A stretch of 64,000 nucleotides of DNA from JASHPR01 sp963815375 (GTDB lineage: Bacteria > Actinomycetota > Actinomycetes > Streptosporangiales > Streptosporangiaceae), in NCBI GenBank assembly GCA_963815375.1, contig CAWFGX010000005.1, positions 62,001 to 126,000 of the forward strand, read 5' to 3'. The notes beneath the pieces were generated by a model. The model was not told the origin of the DNA, ran no database searches, and was given only the letters and a program-made list of their open reading frames with translations. The stretch's first letter is position 1. Every line of letters begins with the position of its first letter. Both the position numbers and the translations under genes were made by a program. Positions 8,252 through 17,513 of the stretch are shown one piece after another.

Positions 8252-9859
8252 ATGCCTTCCACACCACCAGGCATCGGGCAGCCGACCCGGGAGGCCAGGA
8301 CTGGCCGCGAGGATCGTGGTCAGCGCGGGAACAAGTGGTGGACGCTCGTCGCGGTGTGCCTGGGCACGTTCATGCTGCTGCTGGACATCACGATCGTGAA
8401 CGTCGCCCTGCCGGACATCCAGCGGGCCCTGCACTCGAGTTTCGCGGACCTGCAGTGGGTCGTCGACGCTTACGCGCTGACCCTGGCATCATTCCTGCTC
8501 ACGGCGGGCAGCCTCGCGGACATCTACGGCCGCCGCGTGCTGTACCTGATCGGGCTGGTGGTGTTCACCGGCGCGTCGGCGCTGTGCGGCTTCGCCACCA
8601 GCACGCTGATGCTCCAGCTGTCCCGCGGCTTGCAGGGGGTCGGCGGCGCGATCATGTTCGCGGTGTCGCTCGCGTTGCTGGCCAACGCCTTCGGCGGCAA
8701 GGACCGCGGCGTCGCGTTCGGGGTGTGGGGCGCGGTGACCGGGCTGGCGGTCGCCATCGGACCGCTGATCGGCGGCGTGCTGACCTCCGGCCTGTCCTGG
8801 CGGTGGATCTTCTTCGTGAACGTGCCGATCGGGATCGCGGCCGTCGCTCTCACGACGATCAGGGTGGCGGAATCGCGCTCACCGAGCGCCGCCAGGCCCG
8901 ACTGGGCCGGGTTCGTGATCTTCACCGCGGCGCTGGCGAGCCTGGTCTACGGCCTGATCGAGTCGAACCAGCGGTCGTTCACCGACGGCCTCGTGCTCGG
9001 CTGCCTGGCCGCGGCGGCGGTGCTGCTCGCCGTCTTCCTTATCGTGGAGCGGCGCAGCGCGCGTCCGATGCTCGACCTCAGGCTGCTCAGGCTGCCGACC
9101 TTCAGCGGCGGCTCGGTGGCGGCGTTCGGGCTCAGCGCCTCCATCTTCTCGATGCTGCTCTACCTCGTGCTGTACCTGCAGGACATCCTGGGCTACTCGC
9201 CTCTGGGTACCGGCGTGCGGGTGATGTACCTGTCGGGAGCCATCCTGGTGAGCGCCACGGTGGCCGGCAGACTCTCCTCGCGGGTGCCGGTCCGGCTGCT
9301 GATCGGGCCCGGTCTGGTCATCATCGGCGTGAGCCTGCTGCTGATGCGCGGGCTCAATGCGGGCTCGACCTGGACCCATCTCATTCCGGGAATGATCGTG
9401 GCCGGCGTCGGGGTCGGCCTGGTAAACCCGCCGCTGGCCTCCACCGCCGTCGGCGTCGTGCCACCGCAGCAGGCCGGCATGGCCTCGGGCATCAACTCCA
9501 CCTTCCGCCAGGTCGGCATCGCCACCGGCATCGCGCTGCTGGGAACGCTGTTCTCCAACGACGTGAAAGACGAGGTGCTGGCCCGCACGGCCGCGGTCCC
9601 CGGGCTGTCCGCCCGGGGGCCAGAGATCGCCGGCGCGGTGCAGTCCGGGCAGATCGGCAACGTGATCGCACGGCTGCCCGCCCCCGCCAGGCAGGTCGTG
9701 GGAACGATCACCCGGGCCGCCTTCACCGCCGGCCTGGACCGCATATTGCTGGTCGCGGCGATCATCGCGTTCGTGGCAGGAGTCGTATCGCTGGCGGCTA
9801 TCCGCAGCCGGGACTTCGTGCGCGCCGCGCCCGGCGGTCAGGCAGGTCCCCGCACATGA
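8252..9859 (+). CDS. MFS transporter, DHA2 family (EmrB/QacA-type drug exporter)
   Basis: 535-residue, 14-segment major facilitator, a predicted proton-coupled multidrug exporter. Motif D1 is seen at LLDITIVNVALPDIQ, motif A at SLADIYGRRVLYLIG, and motif C in GVWGAVTGLAVAIGPLIGG. WRWIFFVNVPIG is the DHA2 signature. ATG 8252 follows a GGGAGA site. It sits downstream of the HxlR regulator and the SDR remnant, so it may be regulated by that protein. Substrate unknown. Confidence 0.92.
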   Translation: MPSTPPGIGQPTREARTGREDRGQRGNKWWTLVAVCLGTFMLLLDITIVNVALPDIQRALHSSFADLQWVVDAYALTLASFLLTAGSLADIYGRRVLYLIGLVVFTGASALCGFATSTLMLQLSRGLQGVGGAIMFAVSLALLANAFGGKDRGVAFGVWGAVTGLAVAIGPLIGGVLTSGLSWRWIFFVNVPIGIAAVALTTIRVAESRSPSAARPDWAGFVIFTAALASLVYGLIESNQRSFTDGLVLGCLAAAAVLLAVFLIVERRSARPMLDLRLLRLPTFSGGSVAAFGLSASIFSMLLYLVLYLQDILGYSPLGTGVRVMYLSGAILVSATVAGRLSSRVPVRLLIGPGLVIIGVSLLLMRGLNAGSTWTHLIPGMIVAGVGVGLVNPPLASTAVGVVPPQQAGMASGINSTFRQVGIATGIALLGTLFSNDVKDEVLARTAAVPGLSARGPEIAGAVQSGQIGNVIARLPAPARQVVGTITRAAFTAGLDRILLVAAIIAFVAGVVSLAAIRSRDFVRAAPGGQAGPRT

Positions 9860-10080
9860 GGCGACCCGGACGACCGGGCATGTTCCCGACACAGACTCAG
9901 ACCGTGCGAGGTTACCGGCACCGGACCAGCGCCCCGTCCTGGGGCGTCTGATGACCTGCCGGGCGAAGGGCTGACCCAGGAACAACCATCAACGCGCAGA
10001 CCGGTCAGCGCTGGTGACCGCCTCGTAGCCGCACAACCTGGCGTCCGTACGGGCGCCACGCACCAGGAAGGGAGACCTCG

Positions 10081-10866
10081 GTGAACACCACAGTGAACAT
10101 CACCCGAATCGCGCAGCCAGGCAGGCTCGGGAAGCCCTGGGTCCGGGAGATCGTCCCGGGAGTCTTCCGGGTCGGCACGACGTTCTTGGGTTGCTACGCG
10201 GTTGAAGACGCGGGCGCCTATACATTCATCGACGTGGGGCTGCCCGGCTACTGGCCGCAGATGACCCGGTTCCTCGCCACGCGGAATGCTCCGCTGTCAT
10301 CCGTCAAGGCCGTCGTGCTCACCCATTACCACCCCGACCATATGGGTAACGCCGAACGGCTCCGGGAGCAGGCGGGCGCGGCGGTGCTCATCCACCACGA
10401 TGACCGGGCGGCGGCCATGCACAAGGGCAGGCAGCCCTTGCTCCCACTGTGGAAGCCGCCGGTGCTGCATCTGGTCGGGCACTTCCTGCGCAATGGCGTG
10501 GCCCGGACGGCGCCTGTCGCCGAGGCGTCGGGTTTCGCCGACGAAGAAGTCCTTGACGTGCCGGGCCGTCCCCGCGTCATCCACACGCCCGGCCACACCG
10601 CCGGAAATGCGGCCCTGAGCCTGGCCGACCGTGACGTCCTGATCGTGGGCGACACGCTCGCAACTCTAAGCCTTTCCCACGGCCAGTCCGGGCCGCAACT
10701 GCTCCCTCGGTTCCTGAACGATGATCACGACCGGGCCCTGGCCTCGCTGAAAAAGATCGAGCCGGTCAAGGCTCGCTGGGTCCTGCCCGGTCACGGTCTT
10801 CCCTGGGAAGGCAGTCCGCAGCAGGCCGTCAAGCTGGCCCGGCAGATCGCCGCCCGGACAAGCTAA
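10081..10866 (+). CDS. MBL fold metallo-hydrolase
   Basis: 261-residue metallo-beta-lactamase-fold hydrolase. The metal motif is THYHPDHMGN (HxHxDH, near residue 80). The other ligands are HTPGHTAGN (about 166), GDTLA (about 191) and PGHG (about 239). LGCYAVED and FIDVGLPG form the N-terminal beta-sheet. This resembles YtnP/lactonase-like and other general MBL hydrolases, so the substrate cannot be named. The GTG at 10081 follows GAAGGGAG. It appears monocistronic, with about 220 nt upstream after the exporter. Confidence 0.9.
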   Translation: MNTTVNITRIAQPGRLGKPWVREIVPGVFRVGTTFLGCYAVEDAGAYTFIDVGLPGYWPQMTRFLATRNAPLSSVKAVVLTHYHPDHMGNAERLREQAGAAVLIHHDDRAAAMHKGRQPLLPLWKPPVLHLVGHFLRNGVARTAPVAEASGFADEEVLDVPGRPRVIHTPGHTAGNAALSLADRDVLIVGDTLATLSLSHGQSGPQLLPRFLNDDHDRALASLKKIEPVKARWVLPGHGLPWEGSPQQAVKLARQIAARTS

Positions 10867-11285
10867 AAGGCCCGCCGGCTCACTCGCGAAAGAGCTTGAT
10901 CAACCCGGGCCACTCGCATGGACCGACACGCACTCCGCGCCATCGCGACTGGCCCTGCCCACCCGCAGCCGGCTTCCGGATCTCCGTCATCAGCGAACCA
11001 CAGCCCGCGCCAGCTGGGGCCGCCAGCGAGGACGTCTAACTGGGAGCGGAGACCAGGTCGAGGCTGCGCCAGCGGACGCAGTCGTATTCCCGGGCGCGGT
11101 CGTCGGTGACGGCACGGTGCTGAAGGCCGATGCCACAGCAGCAACCCTCAGCGGGTGGCCCTTCCCCGCCTGTCAGGTGACACGGGTAGCACCCCTGGGG
11201 GCCGGGTACTGAGTCGAATGAGTGGTTCGGTTGACCCGGCACGCCCATGCAGAACCGGCGCGCCCAAGGAGGAGGGGGAAGGATC
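10867..11285. other. Non-coding stretch upstream of carbonic anhydrase
   Basis: About 420 nt with no convincing coding frame. It probably contains the terminator of the MBL gene and the promoter of the carbonic anhydrase gene. No specific element could be assigned. Confidence 0.4.
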
Positions 11286-11807
11286 ATGAGCATCATCGAC
11301 GAGGCTCTGCGCGCCAATGCAACCATCGCCAACGACTACGATCCCGACCATGGGAAGCCGCCGGCGCCCAAGATCGCAATCGTCACGTGTGCGGATCCCC
11401 GGCTGAGCAACATAGAGCAGATGCTGGGTCTCGCCGAGCCCGATGTCGACATGATCAGGAACTTCGGCACCGTGATCGATGACGACGCGGTCCGCTCGCT
11501 TGTTCTCTCGACCAGGCTGCTGGGCAGCCGAGAGATAATGATCATCAATCACACCGACTGCGGGATGCTCAAGTTCACCGACAGCGCGATGGAGGAGCGG
11601 CTCCGCAAGGAGACGGGGCAGGCGCCGATCGCGCCAGCGAGGTTCTACAGCTTCACCGACGCCGAGCCGAACACCAAGGAGCAGATTCAGAAGGTCAGGT
11701 CACATCCGTGGATCTCGCAGGAGGTTCCTGTCAGGGGGTTCGTCTATGACGTCCACACCGGGCGGCTCAGTGAAGTGTTCCCGGATGGGGAGACCGTCAC
11801 CGGTTAG
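11286..11807 (+). CDS. Beta-class carbonic anhydrase
   Basis: 173-residue enzyme predicted to interconvert CO2 and bicarbonate. Zinc ligands of the beta class are visible: CADPRL near residue 37 (Cys, with the Asp-Arg dyad) and NHTDCGM near 92 (His and Cys). IRNFGTVIDDD matches the conserved segment after the first ligand. The C-terminal RGFVYDVHTGRLSEV strand is typical of the small mycobacterial-type (Rv1284-like) group. ATG 11286 follows GGAGGGGGAAGG. Monocistronic by position. Confidence 0.93.
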   Translation: MSIIDEALRANATIANDYDPDHGKPPAPKIAIVTCADPRLSNIEQMLGLAEPDVDMIRNFGTVIDDDAVRSLVLSTRLLGSREIMIINHTDCGMLKFTDSAMEERLRKETGQAPIAPARFYSFTDAEPNTKEQIQKVRSHPWISQEVPVRGFVYDVHTGRLSEVFPDGETVTG

Positions 11808-12321
11808 GAAGGACGGCGCCGCCTCGGCGCGTGCTGCCCGAGGACGCCAGGGGTGGGGCTGGCGCGCAAGTTAGCCGACGATACAACTGCGCGCACTTCG
11901 AATTGCGAAGCTGCATTGCTCGGCGGCAGGTGTCAGCGGAGATGTTCGCCGGACCGCTCGATTCCCTCGACGAACCCGAGGAACCCGCCCCAGCCCCCGC
12001 GCGCGCTCTTGCCCGCCTCAGCACCAGGCGGCCACGACGGCCCGTCGGCACGGGGCAGCGGAAGCCGCAGCAGCCGCGATGCTGACCGAGAACGGCGCGC
12101 CCTGAGCGGCTTTCGGACAGCGCACACGGCTGCGGAGGCCGTTGCAGCGGGCATAGCCGATCAAGGTCTGGGTCATGACCGGGAGCGTACGGGGATAGCC
12201 CCCGACAATCGAGATTTTCACCGGAGGGGTATCTGCGACACCGCAGCTGCAGACCACTCCTGGCCGGTTCCAGGGCCGCCCGGTGTGCGGTTGGGGTTCC
12301 TCCAGCGGACACGGCGGGGCG
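11808..12321. other. Intergenic region with possible resolvase relic
   Basis: No full gene. On the minus strand from 12176 the frame reads MTQTLIGYARCN, like the first residues of a serine recombinase/invertase (usual start MTxxLIGYARVS). It then loses similarity at once. This short match could be chance. The rest shows nothing recognisable. Confidence 0.3.
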
Positions 12322-13158
12322 TTAGCTCAGGAAGTTCCGCACGCGCTCGGCGACGAGGGCTGGCGCCTTCCCGTCCGGCGCGAAGTGGTCGAGGCCGTCC
12401 AGTATTTCCGCTGTTGCATCGGGGACCACCTGCTGGAGGGCTGAAAATAGCTGTGCCGTCAAGAAGGCCGGGCTCTTGCCGCCGCCGAGGAGCAGCACGC
12501 GAGCCTGGATCGAGTGGTAGCGCTCGGCGGTGCCATCGTCTAGCCGTGCCTCCTGCTCATGCTCGGCAGCGCTTGCCTCGAGAAGAGGTTCCATGCGCCG
12601 CCACTGCTCGCCGCGCACCATCAAACGCAGCATCGCGCGCAGATACCTGAACGGCAGCCTGGTGACCGGCCCGGGTGCTGCCCCGCTGTCGCGGACGAAG
12701 ACGGCGAAGGCTCCTCGCGTGTCCCCGGCAGCCAGCAGTTGCCGATAGCGGGGCACCCAGGCCACGGGGATCGAACCCGCGATCGAAACTCCGGGTTCGT
12801 ACACCGCGACGTCCGAGAACGCGGCCAGTCTCCGAGCCGCCTCCAGCGCGACGAAACCGCCGTAGCTGTGGCCGAACACGGCCGTCGCTCCGGTGGCCGC
12901 CTGGACAGCGGCCAGGTCGTCACACTCCTTCTCGACGCTGTAGTCCGGGCCCTGGGGGCCGCTGGCTCCTCTGCCGCGCCGGTCCATGACATGGACGGCG
13001 AAGGTCCCGGCCAGCTCCCGGGCGAGGGGAAGATAGTCCCCGCCGGTTCGAAGGGCGCCGCCGACGACGATCAGCCCTCTTCCCTCGCCGACGGTCTGGT
13101 AAGCAATGCCGGTGCCGTCGGCCGAGGTGCCAGCGGACGTGGTGGTCTTGCTGGTCAT
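12322..13158 (-). CDS. Alpha/beta hydrolase
   Basis: 278-residue soluble alpha/beta-fold hydrolase. The oxyanion/N-terminal sheet reads GLIVVGGALRTGGDYLPLA. The nucleophile elbow is FGHSYGGFVALE (Ser near residue 99), and the His is in GLDHFAPDGKAP near 260. Length fits esterases and related enzymes; the substrate is unknown. The start codon and first residues MTSKTTT, together with the leader, lie inside a 298 bp repeat that also forms the 5' end of the NTF2-like gene at 17514-17927. The two genes should therefore have the same promoter and translation signals. The ATG at 13158 has GAGGAG upstream. Confidence 0.9.
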   Translation of the reverse strand: MTSKTTTSAGTSADGTGIAYQTVGEGRGLIVVGGALRTGGDYLPLARELAGTFAVHVMDRRGRGASGPQGPDYSVEKECDDLAAVQAATGATAVFGHSYGGFVALEAARRLAAFSDVAVYEPGVSIAGSIPVAWVPRYRQLLAAGDTRGAFAVFVRDSGAAPGPVTRLPFRYLRAMLRLMVRGEQWRRMEPLLEASAAEHEQEARLDDGTAERYHSIQARVLLLGGGKSPAFLTAQLFSALQQVVPDATAEILDGLDHFAPDGKAPALVAERVRNFLS

Positions 13159-13435
13159 CGGTCTCCTCGTTTCTCTCCGCGTGGTGGCGAGCGCCACCCG
13201 TGAGAAGGACGGACGGGCCCGCCCGGAGAGGACACCCCCGCGGCGCGAAGCCGGAAAAAATTTGAACCACTATTGCCGCGCCGAGGCTTGATCAGACACC
13301 AGCCGGGGCCGGCCCGCGAATGTCGCAGCTGTTCGCCGAGTTCGGTGTGCCAGCGGCGGGCCGCCGCCCCTCCTGCCCGGTGCGGATCGCCGGGATGAGC
13401 CCTACGTCGCCCAGGCGGCTGAGCACCCCCTACAG
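13138..13435 (-). repeat. 298 bp direct repeat, copy 1 (promoter-leader module)
   Basis: Near-identical to 17907-18203 in the same orientation. By eye there is one substitution and one small indel near 13178. It covers the first seven codons (MTSKTTT) of the hydrolase gene, its Shine-Dalgarno site, a 16-nt perfect palindrome GGTGGCGAGCGCCACC at 13183-13198, and about 240 nt of upstream DNA. Identity stops abruptly inside each coding region and again after the sequence CCCCCTACAG at 13435. No transposase is encoded within it. Looks like a recent duplication of a regulatory cassette. Confidence 0.92.
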
Positions 13436-13527
13436 CACTGCCAGTCGCGGGATGAGTACATCAGGGTCAGTGATGCCGGTGGGTGTCTGGCCACCGGGCG
13501 GCTGCCCGACAGGACAGACTCTTGGAC

Positions 13528-14175
13528 ATGGATCGCCCGGTTTCGCGGCATGATTCCGTTCGCCGCAGCTATGACTCCGTCGCCGAGGTGTATGCGGCCG
13601 GCTTCGGCACGGAGCTCGCCGCCAAGCCGCTGGACCGGGCACTGCTGGCCTGCCTGGCCGAGCAGGCTGACGACGGGGCGCCGATCGCCGATCTGGGGTG
13701 TGGCCCTGGGCACGTCGCGGCCTGGCTCGCCGGTCGGGGTGTGGCCGCCGTCGGTATCGACTTGTCTCCTGCCATGATTGCTGTCGGCCGCCGGGACTAC
13801 CCGCAAGTGGAGTTCCGGGTGGGGGACTTGCTGGCGCTTCCGGCGGCAGACGGTGAGTTCGGCGGGGCTATCGCGTTCTACTCGATCATCCATCTGGAAC
13901 CCGGGGAGCTGGACCGGGCATTCGCGGAGATCCGCCGGTCACTGCGGCCCCGCGGGCTTTTCCTGGTCGCGTTCCATATCGGCGCGGAGGTGCGGCACCT
14001 GGACGAATGGTGGGGGCATGCCGTGGATGTCGACTTCCGTTTTTTGCAGCCACCCCAGATCGCCGGTGCTATCGAGCGCGCGGGCTTCCAGACCGAGATG
14101 CGCCTGGAGCGAGTGAGCTATCCGGGTGAGGTCGAGACACGCCGCGCATACATGCTGGCGCGGCGCCAGCCATGA
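13528..14175 (+). CDS. Class I SAM-dependent methyltransferase
   Basis: 215-residue methyltransferase. SAM motif I is IADLGCGPGHVAAWLA (about residues 53-68), followed by the acidic VGIDLSPAMI (motif II) and FYSIIHLEPGEL (motif IV region). The C-terminal part has FLVAFHIGAEVRHLDEWW, common in small-molecule methyltransferases. Substrate unknown. ATG 13528 is preferred because family similarity starts here (DSVRRSYDSVAEVYA); an in-frame codon at 13483 would lie nearer the repeat. It starts 93 nt beyond the end of the repeat copy and is divergent from the hydrolase gene. Confidence 0.88.
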   Translation: MDRPVSRHDSVRRSYDSVAEVYAAGFGTELAAKPLDRALLACLAEQADDGAPIADLGCGPGHVAAWLAGRGVAAVGIDLSPAMIAVGRRDYPQVEFRVGDLLALPAADGEFGGAIAFYSIIHLEPGELDRAFAEIRRSLRPRGLFLVAFHIGAEVRHLDEWWGHAVDVDFRFLQPPQIAGAIERAGFQTEMRLERVSYPGEVETRRAYMLARRQP

Positions 14176-14411
14176 GCCAGGCCGGCGACACGCAAAGAAC
14201 CCGGAGCACAGAATGGTCTTTCGGCCGCGGGCTGGTCGATGACGCCCACGACAAGATCGCCGCTCCGGACGGCGGTTCGCGGGCGCTTGGTGGCTACGGC
14301 TGGTGCTATTGATTCGCCCGGCCGGAAACCGGCCAGGCGAATGTTCCTGCTGCTTATCCGGGCCGCCCCGGCGACGTAGGCGGCGACGATGTAGACATCC
14401 GATGCGCTTAG

Positions 14412-14934
14412 TTGTCAAGCTGCGACGGCGTGTGTCGGTGTGGCATGGCTGGGGAAGGCGGTGGTCTCGTCGTAGTGCTGGCCGGTGGTCAGGCATTGGT
14501 GCAGGCAGCCGAGAAGCCGGCCGAACAGGTTCCGCGGGGCGGCGGCGTGTCGGTCCCGGCGGTCTTGCGGCGGTCGTCGTGGGCGCGGGCGCCGGGTGAG
14601 GCGGTAAGGGCGGTGAAGGCCCAGATGTACCCGGTGGCGGCCAGGCGCTGGTTCTTGACGCGGCGGTGCAGGACCGCGATGGTCTTGCCGGAGGCGCGGG
14701 TGACCGGTGCGGCGCCGGCGTAGGCCTTGAGGCCTTTGGCGTCGGCGAAGCGGGACCGGCCGTCGCCGGTCTCGGCGAGCACCCGGGCGCCGGTGAGCGC
14801 GCGCCGAGCCCTGGGAAGCTGGTGATGATGCCGGCGTCCGGGTGCTGGTTAAAAGACTCCATGGTGGCGTGCTCGAGGTCGTCGGCGCTGGCGCAGGCGG
14901 CGTCGAGGTGACGCAGCAGGGCGAAGGCCTGGCG
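14412..14934 (-). mobile_element. IS110-family transposase C-terminal fragment, frameshifted
   Basis: The minus strand carries the C-terminal (transposase_20) half of an IS110 transposase over three frames. The pieces are SFNQHPDAGIITSFPGLG, FADAKGLKAYAGAAPVTRAS, LHRRVKNQRLAATGYIWAF and NLFGRLLGCLHQCL. The N-terminal DEDD catalytic domain is absent and at least two frameshifts are present, so it is inactive. It begins directly where the exporter gene loses similarity (about 14934). No terminal inverted repeats were sought with success; IS110 elements often lack them. Confidence 0.82.
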
Positions 14935-15591
14935 GCCGGCTCCGACTGCGAACGCCCCGACGAGCATGCCGGCGAGGTCGATACGTGCCGACACCTTCGG
15001 GCTGCGGGCGAGGCGGGTGAGGCCGGCGGCGAGTACGGCGACGCCGATGGGCACGTTGACCCAGAAAATCCACCGCCAGGCGATGCCGGACACGATGGCT
15101 CCTCCGACCAGCGGGGCGACAGCGACCGCCATGCCGGTGATCGCCCCCCAGATCCCGATGGCCCGGGCACGCTGCTGGGGTGGGAAGACCTCGCTGATCA
15201 GCACGAGTGACAGGGGCACGGCGAGCCCGCCGCCGACGCCCTGGATGGCTCGGGCAGCGATCAGCAGGCCGACGTTCGGGCTGAGGGCGCAACCAGCCGA
15301 GCCGAGGGTGAACAGGGCCGGCCCGGTGAGGAACACCCGCCGCCCGTAGCGGTCGCCGAGCGCGACGCCCGGGAGCACGACGGCTGCGAAGCCCAGTGCG
15401 TACGCGGCGACCGTCCAGCTCAGGGCCGAGGTGGCGGCCCCGAGGTCGGCATGAATGGTCGGCAGAGCGGTGGTCACTACCAGGGCGTCCATCCCGGCCA
15501 TGAAGGCTGCCATCGACGTGACGCCCAACGTCCAGCGCTGCAATGCGCTCCAGCGCGGTGCCCCGGCCTGCTTGGTGCTGCTGCCAGTCAT
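14935..15591 (-). pseudogene. DHA2-family MFS exporter, truncated by IS110 fragment
   Basis: ATG 15591 has GGGAGA upstream. The first 219 residues are a normal DHA2 exporter: MDALVVTTALPTIHADLG, GDRYGRRVFLTGPALF, GVGGGLAVPLSLVLISE, WRWIFWVNVPIGVAV. The frame then runs straight into IS110 transposase sequence without a stop. Only about half of the 14 segments remain, so transport is unlikely. The reading frame continues over the fragment to about 13939 as an artefact. Confidence 0.82.
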
Positions 15592-15724
15592 CTGCTTCTC
15601 CCTGGGCGATCCGCGAGATCGAGGACCGCTTTGCAGGGAAAGGACGAACGGTGAACCGGGCGGAGGACATCTCCGGGGAGAAAGCCGGCAAAGCCGGGAA
15701 AAAGGCGAGAAAACTAGAAGGCGG

Positions 15725-16987
15725 TCAGCCGAGCTCGGACCGCACGGTGCGCAGACGGCCCTGCAGGAAGCGCTGTTCGACTTCGCTGGGCGCCAGGGTC
15801 ACCGCGGAGTGAAGTTCTCCCGCCGCGTCGCTTGTGCGGCCAAGCCGGCGCAGGTTGTCCGCCAGGGCAGCGTGCCAGAGATGGGAGTACTCCAGGCCGG
15901 CGATAGTCTTCAGGGCCGCGAGCCCCGCCTCGGGACCGTCGCGCTCGGTAACCGCGACCGCCCGGTTGAGCGCCACCACCGGGCTGGCCGTGATCGACCC
16001 GAGCAAGTCATAGAGGCCGACGATCCGGTCCCAGTCCGTCTCCTGCCAGCTGGGAGCGGTCGAATGGGCCGCGGCGAGGTGAGCCTGGATCTGATAGGGC
16101 CCGGCGACCCCGCCGGACCGGGCCACCGCCTCGGACAGCCACGCCGAACCCTCGGCGATCGCGGCTCGGTTCCAGCGGGTGCGGTCCTGGTCGGCCAGGG
16201 TCACCGGGTTACCATCGGCGTCGGTCCTGGCGCGGGTGCGGGCCGAGGTCAGCAGCAACAAGGCCAGCAGGGAGAGCGCCTCGGGCTCGTCGGGCATCAG
16301 GCCAGCCAGCAAGCGAGCAAGCCGGACCGCCTCGGCCTCGAGATCAACCCGGGCCACCGCGTCCCCGCCGGTCGGGGAGTGGGCCTCGGTGGCGATCAGG
16401 TACACCACCGCCAGCACCGCAGCCAGCCGGCCGGGAAGCTCGGCATCGGAGGGAATCGCGTAGGGGATGCGGGCCGTGGTGATCTTGGCGCGGGCCCGTA
16501 CCAGGCGCTTGGCCATGGTGGCCTCAGGCACCAGGAAGGCGCGGGCGATGGCCGGCACCTCGAGCCGGGCCAGCGTGCGCAGCGAGAGGGCCACCTGGGC
16601 CTCACGGCTAAGCGCCGGGTGGCAGCAGGTGAAGATCAGGCGCAGCATGTCGTCGCGCAGAGACGTCTCTGGCTCCATCGCCTCGATCGCCTCCTCGATC
16701 TGGTCCGGTGCGGCCCCGGTTCCCCAGCGGAACGCGGCGGTTTCCTTAGCGGCCCGGGCTGACTCGCGTCGCAGCAGGTCAAGCGCCTTGCGGCGGGCGA
16801 CCACCGCCAGCCAGGCCCGCGGGTTGTCAGGGATCCCCGTTTCGGGCCAGGCATCCAGGGCGGTGATCGTGGCCTCGGAGAGCGCGTCCTCGGCGACGGC
16901 CAGGTCGCCGATGGTCCTGGCCAGCGTGGCCAGCACCCTGAGACCTTCGCCCTTCAGCACCTCGACCAGAGTGTCGGCAGCATCCAT
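15725..16987 (-). CDS. ECF42-type RNA polymerase sigma factor (DUF6596 C-terminal extension)
   Basis: 420-residue extracytoplasmic-function sigma factor. Region 2 is at the N-terminus (RTIGDLAVAEDALSEATITA, then NPRAWLAVVARRKALDLLRR). A sigma4 region around 120-175 has FTCCHPALSREAQVALSLRT and VPEATMAKRLVRAR. A long helical, TPR-like tail follows (about 190-420), containing SPVVALNRAVAVTERDGPEAGL. This size and tail are typical of group ECF42, which has no classical anti-sigma factor and is usually encoded next to a YCII/DGPF protein, exactly as here (gap 10 nt). The gene is last in the NTF2-YCII-sigma cluster. Confidence 0.92.
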   Translation of the reverse strand: MDAADTLVEVLKGEGLRVLATLARTIGDLAVAEDALSEATITALDAWPETGIPDNPRAWLAVVARRKALDLLRRESARAAKETAAFRWGTGAAPDQIEEAIEAMEPETSLRDDMLRLIFTCCHPALSREAQVALSLRTLARLEVPAIARAFLVPEATMAKRLVRARAKITTARIPYAIPSDAELPGRLAAVLAVVYLIATEAHSPTGGDAVARVDLEAEAVRLARLLAGLMPDEPEALSLLALLLLTSARTRARTDADGNPVTLADQDRTRWNRAAIAEGSAWLSEAVARSGGVAGPYQIQAHLAAAHSTAPSWQETDWDRIVGLYDLLGSITASPVVALNRAVAVTERDGPEAGLAALKTIAGLEYSHLWHAALADNLRRLGRTSDAAGELHSAVTLAPSEVEQRFLQGRLRTVRSELG

Positions 16988-16997
16988 ACCAGGGTGC

Positions 16998-17363
16998 CTA
17001 GCCGTGGGCCGGCGCTACCGGGCGAAGCTCGATCTTCCCCCGCCAGGCAGCCGGGATCTGGGCCGCCCACGCGATGGCCTCGTCCAGGTCGGCCGCCTCC
17101 AGCAGGAAGTATCCGGCCAAGACCTCCTTCGCCTCGGCGTAAGGGCCGTCGGTCACCAGGACGTCGCCGCCCTTGCCGCCCGAGACGGTGATGGTGGTCG
17201 ACATGGTCACCGGGTGCAGAGCTTCGCCGCCGCGCATGACCCCGGCCTCGGTGGCCCGCCGGGCGAACTCCGTGTACTCGGGGGTGAACTCCATATCCGG
17301 CACCGAGTCCCAGTGGTGGTCCCGGTCGTAGTAGCACAAGGCCACATACAGCGCCATCGTCAA
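16998..17363 (-). CDS. YCII/DGPF-domain protein
   Basis: 121-residue protein of the YciI-related family. Key motifs are MALYVALCYYD at the N-terminus, VTDGPYAEAKEVLAGYFLLE in the centre (the DGPF/Y motif, residues about 69-88) and AIAWAAQIPAA. In actinobacteria such proteins pair with ECF42 sigma factors and are likely part of that signalling unit or its regulon; the mechanism is not settled. ATG 17363 or 17357 could start it; AAGGAG is just upstream. Ten nucleotides separate it from the sigma factor gene. Confidence 0.9.
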   Translation of the reverse strand: MTMALYVALCYYDRDHHWDSVPDMEFTPEYTEFARRATEAGVMRGGEALHPVTMSTTITVSGGKGGDVLVTDGPYAEAKEVLAGYFLLEAADLDEAIAWAAQIPAAWRGKIELRPVAPAHG

Positions 17364-17513
17364 GGCTCCTTCCGTTCAGGGGACCATGCCGTACCGTCTT
17401 ACCTGGGCGACCACGACTGCGCCAACCGCTGCCACGGCCCTGGAACCCGTTTGGATCCGGGTAGTGGGCGGCTCTCCCGGAAGGGAGGCGCCCCATACCC
17501 GGAAGACGACACC

